Positions 42,757 through 52,295 are shown, numbered from the stretch's first letter. The stretch is 64,000 bases of DNA from Prevotellaceae bacterium HUN156 (GCA_900119285.1 FPIT01000005.1:62001-126000); one strand, 5' to 3'. Translations and numbers: made by a program. Notes: generated by a model not told the origin, from the sequence alone.

Positions 42757-44259
42757 ATGAAGAGTTCGTTACTTCTGACTCTCTTCCTCAGCATAGGCAC
42801 TATAGTATCTACACAAGCGCAAGACTCTTTGTCTACGCACATCACCTATGATTTGACGACAGAGGCATCGGTTGGTACGGGTGATTTCACCGCTTACCAA
42901 CTATCAACCAATCGCTATCACATCATGGCAACGCGGCCTAACACGGCCTACATGCGCGGAGCAGTTAATATTGAGCATTCGTTAGGAAGTGATTTCTTAC
43001 TCACGGGAGGTATCGATGCTGTCGCATCTGTACATGCCGACCACAAGGCTTATCTACAACAGTGCTTTGCTAATCTGCAATGGAAAGGATTCTTTTTTGA
43101 GGCAGGTAGTCGTGAGCAGAAGTCCGTATTGCGCAATAGTCTTTTGTCTGTTGGTCACTTCGCCAAAGGCACCAATGCTAAGCCAATGCCACAGGTACAT
43201 ATCGGCACCACCGACTTCTGGACAGTACCCTATACCAAGGGATGGCTACAAATACACTTTGATGGTGGTTATGGTAAGTTGATGGATAGCAACTATCGTG
43301 AAGAAGCTTTCAAGGCTGCTCCAGACGTCAATGCAGGTTATGCCACAGGCATCTATTTCCACCAAAAGCATTTCTACTTCCGCACCAATCCCAATAAGCG
43401 TTTCTTTGTTACTGCCGGAATCGAACACATGGTGCAGTTTAGCGGTACGAGCTACACAAAGGTAAATGGTGAACTAGTTAGCAAGAGTAAGCCTCTCAAC
43501 CTCAAGACCTTCTTGAGAGTAATACTGCCCGTTGGCGATAGTCAATACTACGAGAACGATGCTATGGAGGATTGGGTATATGGCAACCATCTTGGTTCGA
43601 TGACAGTCCAATTGGGTTGGAATATCAACAAGAATCATCTTGTACAAGTGTATGTTGATGACCCGTTTGAGGATGGTTCTGGTATGCGCAAAGGCAACGG
43701 ATGGGACGGACTATGGGGTGTAGAATATACCAACAAGACTGCTGGCAAGCAACTCATCAGAAGTGCTATCTTTGAATACTTCCAAAGCACCAACCAAAGC
43801 GGTCCTCTACACTACGACCGTGGTGACTATCCTGAACCTATCCGTAGTAAGATCACAGAGCTAGTAACAGGCAATGATGATTATTATAACCACTCGTACT
43901 ATATCAACTATGCCTACTATGGCATGACACCTGGTATTGCCCTCATCCCCTCACCTATTTATAATAAGGATGGCTATACGGCCTATCGCGACAATCGCAT
44001 CAAGGCTTGGCATCTAGGCATTACGGGCGAACTCACCCCTCGTATCAGCTACCTCATTAAAGGTTCTTATCGCGAGGGATGGGGCACCTATAAGGTTCCA
44101 TCCATTCAAAAGCAACACTCTTTCGATGCTATGCTACAGGGCAACTATCAGTTAGGAGCTTGGCAGTTTAGTGGTGCCTATGCCTTCGACAAGGGAAACA
44201 TCTACGGTGACAACTCTACGTTTAACTTTAAAATCAGCTATCATGGCAAAATTCTATAA
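42757..44259 (+). CDS. Wzi-like outer-membrane capsule assembly barrel protein
   Basis: 500 residues with a signal peptide (cut after STQAQ). Many alternating strands: TTEASVGTGDFTAYQLSTNR, GSREQKSVLRNSLLSVGHFA, TDFWTVPYTKGWLQIHFDGG and the late ISYLIKGSYREGWGTYKVPS, all typical of the capsule assembly Wzi family in Bacteroidetes. It probably holds the exported polymer at the surface. It follows the initiating transferase gene by 34 bases and overlaps the following lipoprotein gene by 17 bases. Confidence 0.87.
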   Translation: MKSSLLLTLFLSIGTIVSTQAQDSLSTHITYDLTTEASVGTGDFTAYQLSTNRYHIMATRPNTAYMRGAVNIEHSLGSDFLLTGGIDAVASVHADHKAYLQQCFANLQWKGFFFEAGSREQKSVLRNSLLSVGHFAKGTNAKPMPQVHIGTTDFWTVPYTKGWLQIHFDGGYGKLMDSNYREEAFKAAPDVNAGYATGIYFHQKHFYFRTNPNKRFFVTAGIEHMVQFSGTSYTKVNGELVSKSKPLNLKTFLRVILPVGDSQYYENDAMEDWVYGNHLGSMTVQLGWNINKNHLVQVYVDDPFEDGSGMRKGNGWDGLWGVEYTNKTAGKQLIRSAIFEYFQSTNQSGPLHYDRGDYPEPIRSKITELVTGNDDYYNHSYYINYAYYGMTPGIALIPSPIYNKDGYTAYRDNRIKAWHLGITGELTPRISYLIKGSYREGWGTYKVPSIQKQHSFDAMLQGNYQLGAWQFSGAYAFDKGNIYGDNSTFNFKISYHGKIL

Positions 44260-44632
44260 GATCTTACCTCTTTACCTTTTCACCTTCTTACTTCTCTCTT
44301 GTCAGGAAGGAGGTGATGCTGGTGATCTCTTAGGACAGTGGCGAATGTCAGATTCGAGATACGTTAGTTTCTCAGGCTCTATTGTCCAGTTTCATACGGT
44401 AGACAACAATGTGATGAGCAGCCAGATTTTTGGCAATTTCCATCATGTGGGTGATAGTATTTTTATAGACTGCCACTCTATCCATGATAACTCCCAACAT
44501 GACAAGGATGTGATAGAAAATGTCTTTGGCTTTAAACCCTTTAATAATATTCGCGTTAAGATAGAATCTCTTACCTCCGACCACCTACGACTCAGCAAAA
44601 ACGGTCAGTATTGGCTGTTGGAGAAATGGTAA
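44243..44632 (+). CDS. Small lipocalin-like lipoprotein
   Basis: 129 residues from the ATG at 44243, which overlaps the last 17 bases of the Wzi-like gene in another frame. Chosen over the earlier in-frame ATG codons because it gives a lipoprotein signal (YLFTFLLLSC, Cys20). The rest is beta-rich: LLGQWRMSDSRYVSFSGSIV, FGNFHHVGDSIFIDC and LRLSKNGQYWLLEKW, as in lipocalin-like lipoproteins. The overlap suggests it works with the Wzi-like barrel; function unknown. Confidence 0.75.
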   Translation: MAKFYKILPLYLFTFLLLSCQEGGDAGDLLGQWRMSDSRYVSFSGSIVQFHTVDNNVMSSQIFGNFHHVGDSIFIDCHSIHDNSQHDKDVIENVFGFKPFNNIRVKIESLTSDHLRLSKNGQYWLLEKW

Positions 44633-44661
44633 TTCGATCCGTCACATAAAATCTATTATAG

Positions 44662-44701
44662 GGATTTCCCCCCACGTGTTTAGGGGAAATCCTTTGTTTT
44701 T
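44662..44701 (+). terminator. Terminator of the exopolysaccharide locus
   Basis: Perfect stem GGATTTCCCC (44662-44671) with GGGGAAATCC (44683-44692), followed by TTTGTTTTTG, which doubles as the next promoter's upstream box. Confidence 0.82.
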
Positions 44702-44724
44702 GCATCATTTTCTTCCTACTTTTG
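44693..44724 (+). promoter_or_regulatory. Bacteroidetes-type promoter
   Basis: TTTG (44693-44696), 20 bases, TACTTTTG (44717-44724), 49 bases before the start at 44773. Confidence 0.72.
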
Positions 44725-44772
44725 CTCATGAAAACAATGATGTCGAACTATTAAATAATAGGAGATAAAAAT

Positions 44773-45696
44773 ATGAAGAAGATGATGATAGCCCTGGTAA
44801 CAATGATGGCGATAGCCACATCAGGCAAGGCAATGAGTTACGAACAGGCTCGCAACGAAGCATTGTTCTTGACAGATAAGATGGCATACGAACTGAACCT
44901 GACGGATGAACAGTATGAGGCTGCTTACGAGATCAACCTCGACTACCTGATGGGAGTAACAAACTATGATGATGTATATGGTGACTATTGGGAGCGTCGC
45001 AACCGTGACTTGAGTTACGTATTGTTGGACGCACAGTGGACAGCCTTTATCGCAGCTAACTACTTCTACCGTCCACTATACTGGCACAACGGCTATTGGC
45101 ACTTCGGTATCTATGCTCGCTATCCACGCCGTGACTACTTCTACTTTGGCAGACCAACATTCTATGCAACCTATCGTGGCGCTCACGCATGGCATCTGCA
45201 CGGACATCACGGCTACTACTATAGTCGCAGAGACCACTTCCGTCCATCAGGACATACACACTTCGGTATGTTAGACCGTTGGAATCGCGGTGACTTCCGC
45301 CATCATCATGGCAATGCAGGACACCACCGTCCAAACACAGGCAATCATCGCCACGACAATTTCGGTGGTCCACGCACAAGTTCTACACGCACTACGGTAA
45401 ATCATAACAGCAATGGTGCCTTCAGCGGAAACCGTGGAGATCGCGGAAACCATGGCTCTCATGGCGACAATAGACCTAGTGGAGTAAATAGCAGCAATGG
45501 AAACCATCACAGCAGTGGCTCATTCGGTGGAAATCGCGGAGGCAGTAGCAGCAGTCACCACAGCAGCGGTTCTTTCAGCGGAAACCGTGGAGGCAGTGGC
45601 AGCAGAGCTGGCGGTTCATTCAGCGGAAGCCGTGGTAATAGTGGTAGCAGAGCCAGTGGAGGTTTTAGCGGCAATCGAGGCGGCGGACGTCGTTAA
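44773..45696 (+). CDS. Secreted His/Gly/Ser-rich protein with an LTxxQ-type N-terminal domain
   Basis: 307 residues. Signal peptide (cut near SGKAM). Residues ~25-90 are helical with LTDEQYEAAYEINLDYL; LTDEQ (43-47) resembles the LTxxQ motif of Spy/CpxP periplasmic proteins. Residues ~100-165 are very rich in Tyr, Trp, His and Arg (GHHGYYYSRRDHFRPSGHTH). The last ~130 residues are low-complexity His/Asn/Gly/Ser with repeated SGSFSGNRGGS-like units. Metal binding or envelope-stress chaperoning is possible but not shown. Its last 81 bases overlap the convergent histidine phosphatase gene. Confidence 0.65.
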   Translation: MKKMMIALVTMMAIATSGKAMSYEQARNEALFLTDKMAYELNLTDEQYEAAYEINLDYLMGVTNYDDVYGDYWERRNRDLSYVLLDAQWTAFIAANYFYRPLYWHNGYWHFGIYARYPRRDYFYFGRPTFYATYRGAHAWHLHGHHGYYYSRRDHFRPSGHTHFGMLDRWNRGDFRHHHGNAGHHRPNTGNHRHDNFGGPRTSSTRTTVNHNSNGAFSGNRGDRGNHGSHGDNRPSGVNSSNGNHHSSGSFGGNRGGSSSSHHSSGSFSGNRGGSGSRAGGSFSGSRGNSGSRASGGFSGNRGGGRR

Positions 45697-46197
45697 GATA
45701 CGTACCTCTGCATTCAACATACGCTGCACCTCTCGCATGGTGCAACCCGCATAGACAGCAAGAATCGCTTTATTGATGATTCCATGACCTACGGCCACCA
45801 CCCTCTTTCCTGGGTAGGTGGTCGTAACATATTGTAGAAACGCTAAAGCACGTTGCAATAAAGCGGGTTCGGATTCTATATCATCGGGCCACACCTCACC
45901 TTTCAAATCAGGAATAAAGCGACCAGTAAAGCTACCCCAATCTCGCTCACGAAGCAGAGGAGTAGTTGTGATGGGTAAGTTATGAGGCTCTGCAATAATC
46001 TCGGCAGTCTGTATTGCACGGTGCAAGTCACTAGAAATAAAAACATCGACAGGTTCGCCAGCCAATCGCTGCGCCACCTGTCGAGCTTGTTCCCTACCCT
46101 GCTCGTTCAGTTCGCCCTGTGTCTGACCTTGCATAATCTGCAAGGCATTGTCCACAGTCTCACCATGACGTATCAGGAATATCGTTGTATCACACAT
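45616..46197 (-). CDS. Histidine phosphatase family protein (phosphoglycerate-mutase-like)
   Basis: 193 residues. Catalytic IFLIRHGETVDNALQIMQGQ (His10), SSDLHRAIQTAEIIAE, LRERDWGSFTGR and VAVGHGIINKAIL with the second His give a complete active site. Members remove phosphate from small metabolites (sugar phosphates, alpha-ribazole phosphate, nucleotides). It overlaps the uridine kinase gene by 8 bases, so it is in that operon. The last ~25 residues (TTSAASIAAKTSTGSATTIT) are encoded antisense to the Gly/Ser repeats of the convergent gene and lie outside the normal fold. Confidence 0.88.
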   Translation of the reverse strand: MCDTTIFLIRHGETVDNALQIMQGQTQGELNEQGREQARQVAQRLAGEPVDVFISSDLHRAIQTAEIIAEPHNLPITTTPLLRERDWGSFTGRFIPDLKGEVWPDDIESEPALLQRALAFLQYVTTTYPGKRVVAVGHGIINKAILAVYAGCTMREVQRMLNAEVRILTTSAASIAAKTSTGSATTITTASAE

Positions 46198-46804
46198 TCG
46201 TCACAATACCCTCAATGTAGGTCTTAAGAATATGGATACCAGTTTTATTGTCGCCACCCCAAGGCACGATGAGGTCTGCAAATTTCTTGGTAGGTTCGAT
46301 AAACTGGTCGTGCATGGGCTTAAGTACATTCTCATAACGCTCAAGTACCATATCGACAGTACGTCCACGTTCCACAACATCACGACGGATATTACGGATT
46401 AGTCGGACGTCCGCATCGGTATCCACAAAAATCTTCAAGTCCATCATGTCGCGCAACTTCTTATAGTGTAGCGTCATGATACCTTCAAGGATGATGACGG
46501 GTTTGGGTTCTACATGTATTGTTTCGGGCAGACGGTTGCTGAGGACATACGAATAGGTGGGCTGCTCAACAGCCTGACCATTCTTCAGCATCTTAATATG
46601 CTCTGTAAGCAGCTTCCAGTCGAAAGCATCAGGATGGTCGAAGTTGATTGCTTTACGCTCTTCATCGGTCATCCCCGTCGTATCATTATAATATGAGTCC
46701 AGGGGTACTACAGCTGCACAATGAGCTGGCAGCACGTTGGCGATTCTCTTGACGACGGTGGTCTTTCCTGATCCTGTTCCGCCTGCAATTCCAATAATAT
46801 ACAT
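46190..46804 (-). CDS. udk: Uridine kinase
   Basis: 204 residues, the usual length. Walker A GIAGGTGSGKTTVVKR (5-20), PLDSYYND, FDHPDAFDWKLLTEHI, PTYSYVLSNR and VIILEGIMTLH are the uridine/cytidine kinase signature. Phosphorylates uridine and cytidine to UMP and CMP with NTP, the first salvage step. It lies 12 bases after the secreted nuclease-like gene and overlaps the phosphatase gene, so nucleoside salvage is transcriptionally tied to an extracytoplasmic hydrolase. Confidence 0.94.
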   Translation of the reverse strand: MYIIGIAGGTGSGKTTVVKRIANVLPAHCAAVVPLDSYYNDTTGMTDEERKAINFDHPDAFDWKLLTEHIKMLKNGQAVEQPTYSYVLSNRLPETIHVEPKPVIILEGIMTLHYKKLRDMMDLKIFVDTDADVRLIRNIRRDVVERGRTVDMVLERYENVLKPMHDQFIEPTKKFADLIVPWGGDNKTGIHILKTYIEGIVTNV

Positions 46805-46816
46805 TAACTTCTTATC

Positions 46817-47866
46817 TTACTTTTGTTCTTTCACGAGGTAAACCAGTGTGGGCAGGTGATCGCTATAACCATCAAGCCATACTCCACCAGCATGGGTGCG
46901 CAGGGTATTGCCTTTGTATCTGCCTTCCTGCTGGAAAAGGTAGTCGCGACGGAATATCTGTGCTTTCCAGTACTTCAGTGTACTATAGTCTTTCTTTCCT
47001 TTCTGGTTGAGGAGTGAGTGCGAAAGGATAATCTGGTCGAACAGATTCCACTTTCCATCATACATCAGCGTACCAGTGCCACTAGCATGGATATTCCAGA
47101 ATGGATTGAACAAACCTCCAGGATTCACATCCTCCAACTCACGCTGAGCACCAAGAGCCTTTGACATAGAAGCATCAGCAGGGTCATCGTTCATATCACC
47201 CATAATAAAAATCTTCACATTGGGATCGTCCTTGAGCAGTGAATCCTTCACTTGACGAATCTGACGACCGCCTTCCTCACGATAGAAGCTACCTGCAAAG
47301 CGCGAAGGCAGGTGGTTTACAATAATTGTGACATGTTCGCCAGCCAGCGTTCCACTGACAGTCAGGAAACCACGGGTAGCACGATTAGCATCCTCTGGCC
47401 TAATATATATATAAGGTACAAGCTTCACATTACGAACGGTAAACAAGGCTGGATTATACAACAATCCACAGTCAACGCCACGATGGTCAGGACCTTCGAG
47501 TAACAAATGTTTGAAGTTACGCTTCTTCAGTGGCTCCTGATTGCAGAGGTCTTCCAGACACTTGTCATTCTCCACCTCAGAGACACCGATAGCTGCACAA
47601 CCCACATTGGGCAATACGTCGGTACCCATCTCAGACAGTACGCGTGCCATGTTGCGCAACTTATGCGTATACTTCATACCCGACCATTTGTTCTTACCAT
47701 CAGGCAGATATTCATAATCGTTGTGGCCTGCATCATGGCAGGTATCAAACAGGTTTTCAAGGTTATAGAAACCAATGGCATAGACAGAATATTTTTTGTC
47801 TTGTGCCTGTGCATTCATTGTTCCTACTAGGAACAATACAGCAATTAAGGACAATAGTTTTTTCAT
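46817..47866 (-). CDS. Secreted endonuclease/exonuclease/phosphatase family enzyme
   Basis: 349 residues with a signal peptide (cut near MNAQAQ). The EEP fold residues are all visible: IGFYNLENLFD (Asn36), GVSEVEN (Glu at 97/99), DHRGVDCGLLYN, VNHLPSRF (His185), MGDMNDDP (Asp224, Asn226), LFDQIILS and the C-terminal SDHLPTLVY. Members cut DNA, RNA or phosphodiesters with Mg2+. Signal peptide and operon with uridine kinase favour a periplasmic or surface nuclease/nucleotidase; lipid or inositol phosphate substrates cannot be excluded. Divergent from the TonB receptor operon. Confidence 0.87.
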   Translation of the reverse strand: MKKLLSLIAVLFLVGTMNAQAQDKKYSVYAIGFYNLENLFDTCHDAGHNDYEYLPDGKNKWSGMKYTHKLRNMARVLSEMGTDVLPNVGCAAIGVSEVENDKCLEDLCNQEPLKKRNFKHLLLEGPDHRGVDCGLLYNPALFTVRNVKLVPYIYIRPEDANRATRGFLTVSGTLAGEHVTIIVNHLPSRFAGSFYREEGGRQIRQVKDSLLKDDPNVKIFIMGDMNDDPADASMSKALGAQRELEDVNPGGLFNPFWNIHASGTGTLMYDGKWNLFDQIILSHSLLNQKGKKDYSTLKYWKAQIFRRDYLFQQEGRYKGNTLRTHAGGVWLDGYSDHLPTLVYLVKEQK

Positions 47867-47969
47867 ATTCTCTTAGATTTATTGGGCGAAGTTACGCAAT
47901 ATTTTCGAGATATTCTAATTTTTTTCTAAAAAAAACACGATTTTATACCTTTTTTTCCTTTTAAAGCAT

Positions 47970-47977
47970 TATCTTTG
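47970..47977 (+). promoter_or_regulatory. Bacteroidetes-type -7 box for the receptor operon
   Basis: TATCTTTG, 57 bases before the receptor start. A minus-strand near match TAACTTCG (47894-47887) could serve the divergent nuclease operon. Confidence 0.6.
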
Positions 47978-48034
47978 CAGCAGAATCTTTGAGCCGAAAC
48001 AATAAAAACACAATTTAAATAACAAAACAATATT

Positions 48035-50641
48035 ATGCAGAAAAAGCTAAAATTAGCCGTGTTGGCTCTATGCATTGTCTCTACAGCATTTGCTCAGAAT
48101 ACCAAGACTTCTGAAGTCACGGAAAAGGAAGAGCAGACTGCCATGAGCGAGCAAGCCTTCACCTTCACGGAAGCTCAATTGGGCGAAGATGACGACATGG
48201 CACAGAATGTGTCTATCATCTCATCGAACCAGAACATCTTTGCTAATTCAGCAGGATACCAGTTTAGTGCTGGTCGCTTCCGCTACCGTGCTTTTAACCA
48301 AAAGTACAATGAGATTTATATCAATGGCGCTCCTATGAATGATCTGGAGTCAGGCCAGTTCCGCTTTGCAATGGTTGGCGGTCTGAACCGTCAGACCAAC
48401 AGCAGCAAAGAGACTGCACTGCCTTTTGAATTCAACAACTTCTCTATGCCTTCTATGGCAGGTGCCAACAACTACGACTTCCGTCCTAGCCGCATGGCTA
48501 CCGGACAATATGCCTCTATTGCTGGTGCCAACCGCAACTACACTCTGCGTGGCATGTACACCTATAACACTGGTTTGATGCCAAACGGATGGGCTTTCTC
48601 TGGAGGTCTGACCTATCGCTGGGCTCAGCGCGGCTATATTGAAGGAACATTCTATAACTCACTGTCTTACTTCCTCGGAGCAGAGAAGAAGTTCGGCAAC
48701 CACTCTGTGGCTCTTATCACATGGGGTAATCCTACAGAGCGTGCTTCACAGGGTGCCAGCACAGACGAGATGTACTGGTTGGCCAACAACAATTTCTATA
48801 ACCCCTATTGGGGCTATCAGGAAGGAAAGGTACGTAACTCACGTATCGTGAAGGACTTCACTCCTACTGTTCTGGTTAACTGGAACTGGGACATTAACGA
48901 GCGCATGAAGTTGACTACCGCGCTGACTGGTCGCTATGGTATGTATAAAGGTACTAAGCTGAACTACAACGGTGGTGAGAATCCTGCTCCCGACTATTGG
49001 AAACGTCTGCCATCAAGCTACTTTGACGTATGGTATGACAATGATCCTGGCAACACCTCTGCAGGTTATGCAGCATGGGATTACTCACGTCTCTATCTAA
49101 TGGATTGTGATCGCAACCGCCAGATTAATTGGGATGGTTTATACTATGCCAACCGTATGGGAAATGCTGCCGGTCGTGATGCAGCTTACTTCTTAGAGGC
49201 TAAGCACATCAATACGCTGAATTTGACACTGGCTTCTACTCTGAAGACTGAGTTAAGCAAGACTACTGCACTGAACATTGGTTTCTCTCTGAGTACCAAC
49301 AATGCAGCTCACTACAAGACTATGGATGACCTGCTGGGTGCAAATACCTATCACGACATCAACACTTATGCTTTAGGCAACTATGCTGCCGATGACATCC
49401 GCGTACAGTATGACCTCGACAATCCCAACAAGGAGATTAAAGAAGGTGACAAGTTTGGTTACAACTACAATCTGTTGGTGAACAAGGCTCAAGCATGGGC
49501 AGCTCTGAAGTACAACAAGGGCGCATTAGCAGCTTTCATTGCCGGACGTGTAGCAGGTACCAGCATGCAGCGCGATGGTAAGATGCGCAACGGTATTGCA
49601 GAGAGTCTGGGCATCAGTTCTCTGGGTAAGAGCGGTACGGCTCGCTTCCTCGATGGTGGAGCTAAAGCCGGTCTAAGCTACTTCCTCGGTGACGGCAAGA
49701 CTGTTACATTCGGTGCAGGCTATGAGATGAAGGCTCCTCAGGCTCAAGCTGCATTTGTTTCTCCTGAGATGACCAATGAGTTTGTTGCCAACCTGAAGAA
49801 CGAGAAGATTCTCAGCATGGAAGCTGGTTATCAGTATACCAACACTTGGATGAAGGCAAACATCAATGGTTACTATAGCTACATCACAGACGTAACAGAA
49901 TGGCAGAACTTCTTCGATGACGACATCAACTCATTCTCTTACGTATCAATGACTGGTGGCGAGAAAGCATACTATGGATTGGAACTGGGTTTGAACTTCT
50001 CTGTTACCTCTGACTTCAACGTGAAGTTCCTGGGTGCTATTAGCGATGCTTTGAACACCAACAATGCCGTTGCACGCTACATGAGCTCTACCAAGGGTGA
50101 ATACTTTGAAGAGACTGTATTTAATAAGAACATGCGCGAGGCAGGTACTCCACTGTCAGTATATGGTGTTACGCTGAGCTACCACGCTGGTGGTTGGTTC
50201 ATCGACCTGAATGGTAACTACTACGATCGCATCTATCTGAGCTACTCACCCAGCTATCGCTATGAGAGCACGCTGACCAACCGTAATACAGCTGCTATCA
50301 ATCGTGGTATCGACGCTGAGCGCACCATCGATGATGATGGTTACATCATTCCAAGCGCATTGGCTCAGGCTAAGGGCAAGGGCGGTTTCATGCTCGACCT
50401 GAATATTGGTCGCACCATCCGTCTGAAGACTGGTCAGTTGTCAGTCAACCTGATGATTACCAACTTGCTGAACAATCAGAAGATTTGTACTGGCGGTTAT
50501 GAGCAAGGACGTAGCAGCTACTCTATTAACTCTACAACCGATGAGGTTAGCACAAGCCGCCTCTATCGCTTTGACATGAATCCGAAGAAATACTATGCTT
50601 ATGGTATCAACGGTATGCTGAACATTGGTTACAGATTCTAA
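48035..50641 (+). CDS. TonB-dependent receptor (non-SusC type)
   Basis: 868 residues with a signal peptide (cut after STAFAQ). There is no N-terminal carboxypeptidase-regulatory-like domain. The plug begins near residue 55 (NVSIISSNQNIFANSAGYQF, then FRYRAFNQKYNEIYINGAPM). The barrel ends in GYRF, with Phe last. The sequence before the plug (EVTEKEEQTAMSEQ) may include the TonB box. It is followed by two surface lipoproteins with OB-fold-like domains rather than a SusD, which argues against an ordinary glycan importer. Import of nucleic-acid fragments is inferred from the neighbours. Confidence 0.88.
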   Translation: MQKKLKLAVLALCIVSTAFAQNTKTSEVTEKEEQTAMSEQAFTFTEAQLGEDDDMAQNVSIISSNQNIFANSAGYQFSAGRFRYRAFNQKYNEIYINGAPMNDLESGQFRFAMVGGLNRQTNSSKETALPFEFNNFSMPSMAGANNYDFRPSRMATGQYASIAGANRNYTLRGMYTYNTGLMPNGWAFSGGLTYRWAQRGYIEGTFYNSLSYFLGAEKKFGNHSVALITWGNPTERASQGASTDEMYWLANNNFYNPYWGYQEGKVRNSRIVKDFTPTVLVNWNWDINERMKLTTALTGRYGMYKGTKLNYNGGENPAPDYWKRLPSSYFDVWYDNDPGNTSAGYAAWDYSRLYLMDCDRNRQINWDGLYYANRMGNAAGRDAAYFLEAKHINTLNLTLASTLKTELSKTTALNIGFSLSTNNAAHYKTMDDLLGANTYHDINTYALGNYAADDIRVQYDLDNPNKEIKEGDKFGYNYNLLVNKAQAWAALKYNKGALAAFIAGRVAGTSMQRDGKMRNGIAESLGISSLGKSGTARFLDGGAKAGLSYFLGDGKTVTFGAGYEMKAPQAQAAFVSPEMTNEFVANLKNEKILSMEAGYQYTNTWMKANINGYYSYITDVTEWQNFFDDDINSFSYVSMTGGEKAYYGLELGLNFSVTSDFNVKFLGAISDALNTNNAVARYMSSTKGEYFEETVFNKNMREAGTPLSVYGVTLSYHAGGWFIDLNGNYYDRIYLSYSPSYRYESTLTNRNTAAINRGIDAERTIDDDGYIIPSALAQAKGKGGFMLDLNIGRTIRLKTGQLSVNLMITNLLNNQKICTGGYEQGRSSYSINSTTDEVSTSRLYRFDMNPKKYYAYGINGMLNIGYRF

Positions 50642-50654
50642 AACACTGACAACT

Positions 50655-52253
50655 ATGAAGACAAGAAATATTATCATCTTAGTACTGACCGCCCTGTTCA
50701 CCGTATCGTGCCATTCTTGGGACGAGCCAGGAGCAGATGCCGGTCGTGACAGCTACGGCAATGCTAGTCTGAAAGAGACTAACGTAAAGACCATTGCCGA
50801 AGTAAAGGAATTATATAAGAACGAAATTGCAAGCAGCGACCTGAAGAAGGTTGAGCAGGCTATGCAGATTAAAGCCGTTGTTATTGGTAATGACGAAGGT
50901 GGAAACATCTACAAGAGCCTCTACGTGCAAGATAACACTGGTGCTATAGCACTGAGCATTGACCAAGGCGGTCTCTTCGGACCACTCGCTGTTGGACAGT
51001 GCGTATTGATTGAACTGAAGGGCCTCTATGTAGGCGGCTATGAGAAGCAGCCACAGATTGGTACCTATTATTTCAATGAGAACAAAGGTGTAGAACAGGT
51101 TGGTCGTATGACTCGCTACGAATTTCAGCAGCACTACAAGTTGATTAATGCTGTTGATGGTCTGAGTGCTAAACCTATTGTTGTTGACAAGATGAGCAAG
51201 CTCAGCCTGGACAACGATTGCGGAAAGCTGGTTACACTGGTAGGTATCAAACTGAAAGATGCTGACGGTGAGAAGGTATTCGCTCCAAGCGATGGTAGTG
51301 TCACCCTGCTTGGTGGTTGTGCCAACCGCGAGATTACCGGTATGAGCGATGTAGTAGTACGTACCAGCACTTATGCTAAGTTCGCCAATATGGCTATGCC
51401 TACAGAGAAGCTCACCATCACTGGTGTTGCCGCTCGCTACAGAGACGGCTGGCAGTTGATGCCTCGTACTGCTAACGACATCAAGGCTTACACGGGAAAA
51501 GAGGTGCTCGACGATATCGATGATCCTAATGCCATTCCAGCATCAGGTACTGGTACGGAAGCAGATCCATTCAACATCTCTGCAGCCATTGCTAAATGTC
51601 AGGAAGTAGGTGAAACTGCATCTACCGAGAAATACTACATCAAGGGTATTGCTGATGCCGATTATACTGTAGATAGCTACAAGAACCTCACTATCGACAT
51701 CGTTGACAAAGAGGGTTCTGAGAGTAAGTTCAAGGTATATCGTGTGAAAGCAGCTGACGGTAAGGGCCTGAAAGAGGGCTACAAGATTAACAAGGGTGCA
51801 ACCATCGTTGTTTATGGTCCTGTAGTAAACTTCAAAGGCAACACACCAGAAACATCTAATGGTGCCTATCTCGTAAGCGTTAACGGTCAGGCTCCTGAGC
51901 TTGATGGCGAGAGCGGCGGCGGTAGCGGCAATACAGGTGGAGATGTACAGACTGTAACCATTGCTGAGTTTAATGCAGCAGCAGAGAGCACAAACACATG
52001 GTATCAACTGACAGGTACTATCAGCAACATCAAAGAAGGTGACCAGTATGGCAACTTCGACATTACCGATGAGACTGGTTCTGTATATGTATATGGCCTG
52101 CTCTCTGAAAAGGGAGGTGAGAAGAAAAAGTTCCAGGAACTCGTTGCAGCCAAGGGTATAGCCAATGGTAAGAAGATTACCATTATTGGTAACCGTGGCT
52201 CATACAACGATAAGATTGAGGTTATGAACGCATACTTCGTAAGCATTGAATAA
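50655..52253 (+). CDS. DUF5689-like lipoprotein with OB-fold-like repeats
   Basis: 532 residues from the ATG at 50655; this start gives the lipoprotein signal IIILVLTALFTVSC (Cys19). Residues ~45-260 look like DUF5689 (IKAVVIGNDEGGNIYKSLYV, QDNTGAIALSIDQGGLF, LIELKGLYVGGYEKQPQIGT). Two further OB-like domains follow: ~295-415 (YYIKGIADADYTVDSYKNLT) and ~440-532 (WYQLTGTISNIKEGDQYGNF). OB folds of this kind occur in extracellular nucleases such as YhcR and bind nucleic acids in many proteins. It lies 13 bases after the receptor stop and is probably its surface partner. Confidence 0.78.
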   Translation: MKTRNIIILVLTALFTVSCHSWDEPGADAGRDSYGNASLKETNVKTIAEVKELYKNEIASSDLKKVEQAMQIKAVVIGNDEGGNIYKSLYVQDNTGAIALSIDQGGLFGPLAVGQCVLIELKGLYVGGYEKQPQIGTYYFNENKGVEQVGRMTRYEFQQHYKLINAVDGLSAKPIVVDKMSKLSLDNDCGKLVTLVGIKLKDADGEKVFAPSDGSVTLLGGCANREITGMSDVVVRTSTYAKFANMAMPTEKLTITGVAARYRDGWQLMPRTANDIKAYTGKEVLDDIDDPNAIPASGTGTEADPFNISAAIAKCQEVGETASTEKYYIKGIADADYTVDSYKNLTIDIVDKEGSESKFKVYRVKAADGKGLKEGYKINKGATIVVYGPVVNFKGNTPETSNGAYLVSVNGQAPELDGESGGGSGNTGGDVQTVTIAEFNAAAESTNTWYQLTGTISNIKEGDQYGNFDITDETGSVYVYGLLSEKGGEKKKFQELVAAKGIANGKKITIIGNRGSYNDKIEVMNAYFVSIE

Positions 52254-52295
52254 CTGCATTTTACTAATTATAGAATAACAAAATAGAATAACAAT

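Noticed and set aside
44676..44682. CACGTG E-box-like site
   Set aside because: It lies in the loop of a terminator hairpin; the short palindrome is not meaningful here.
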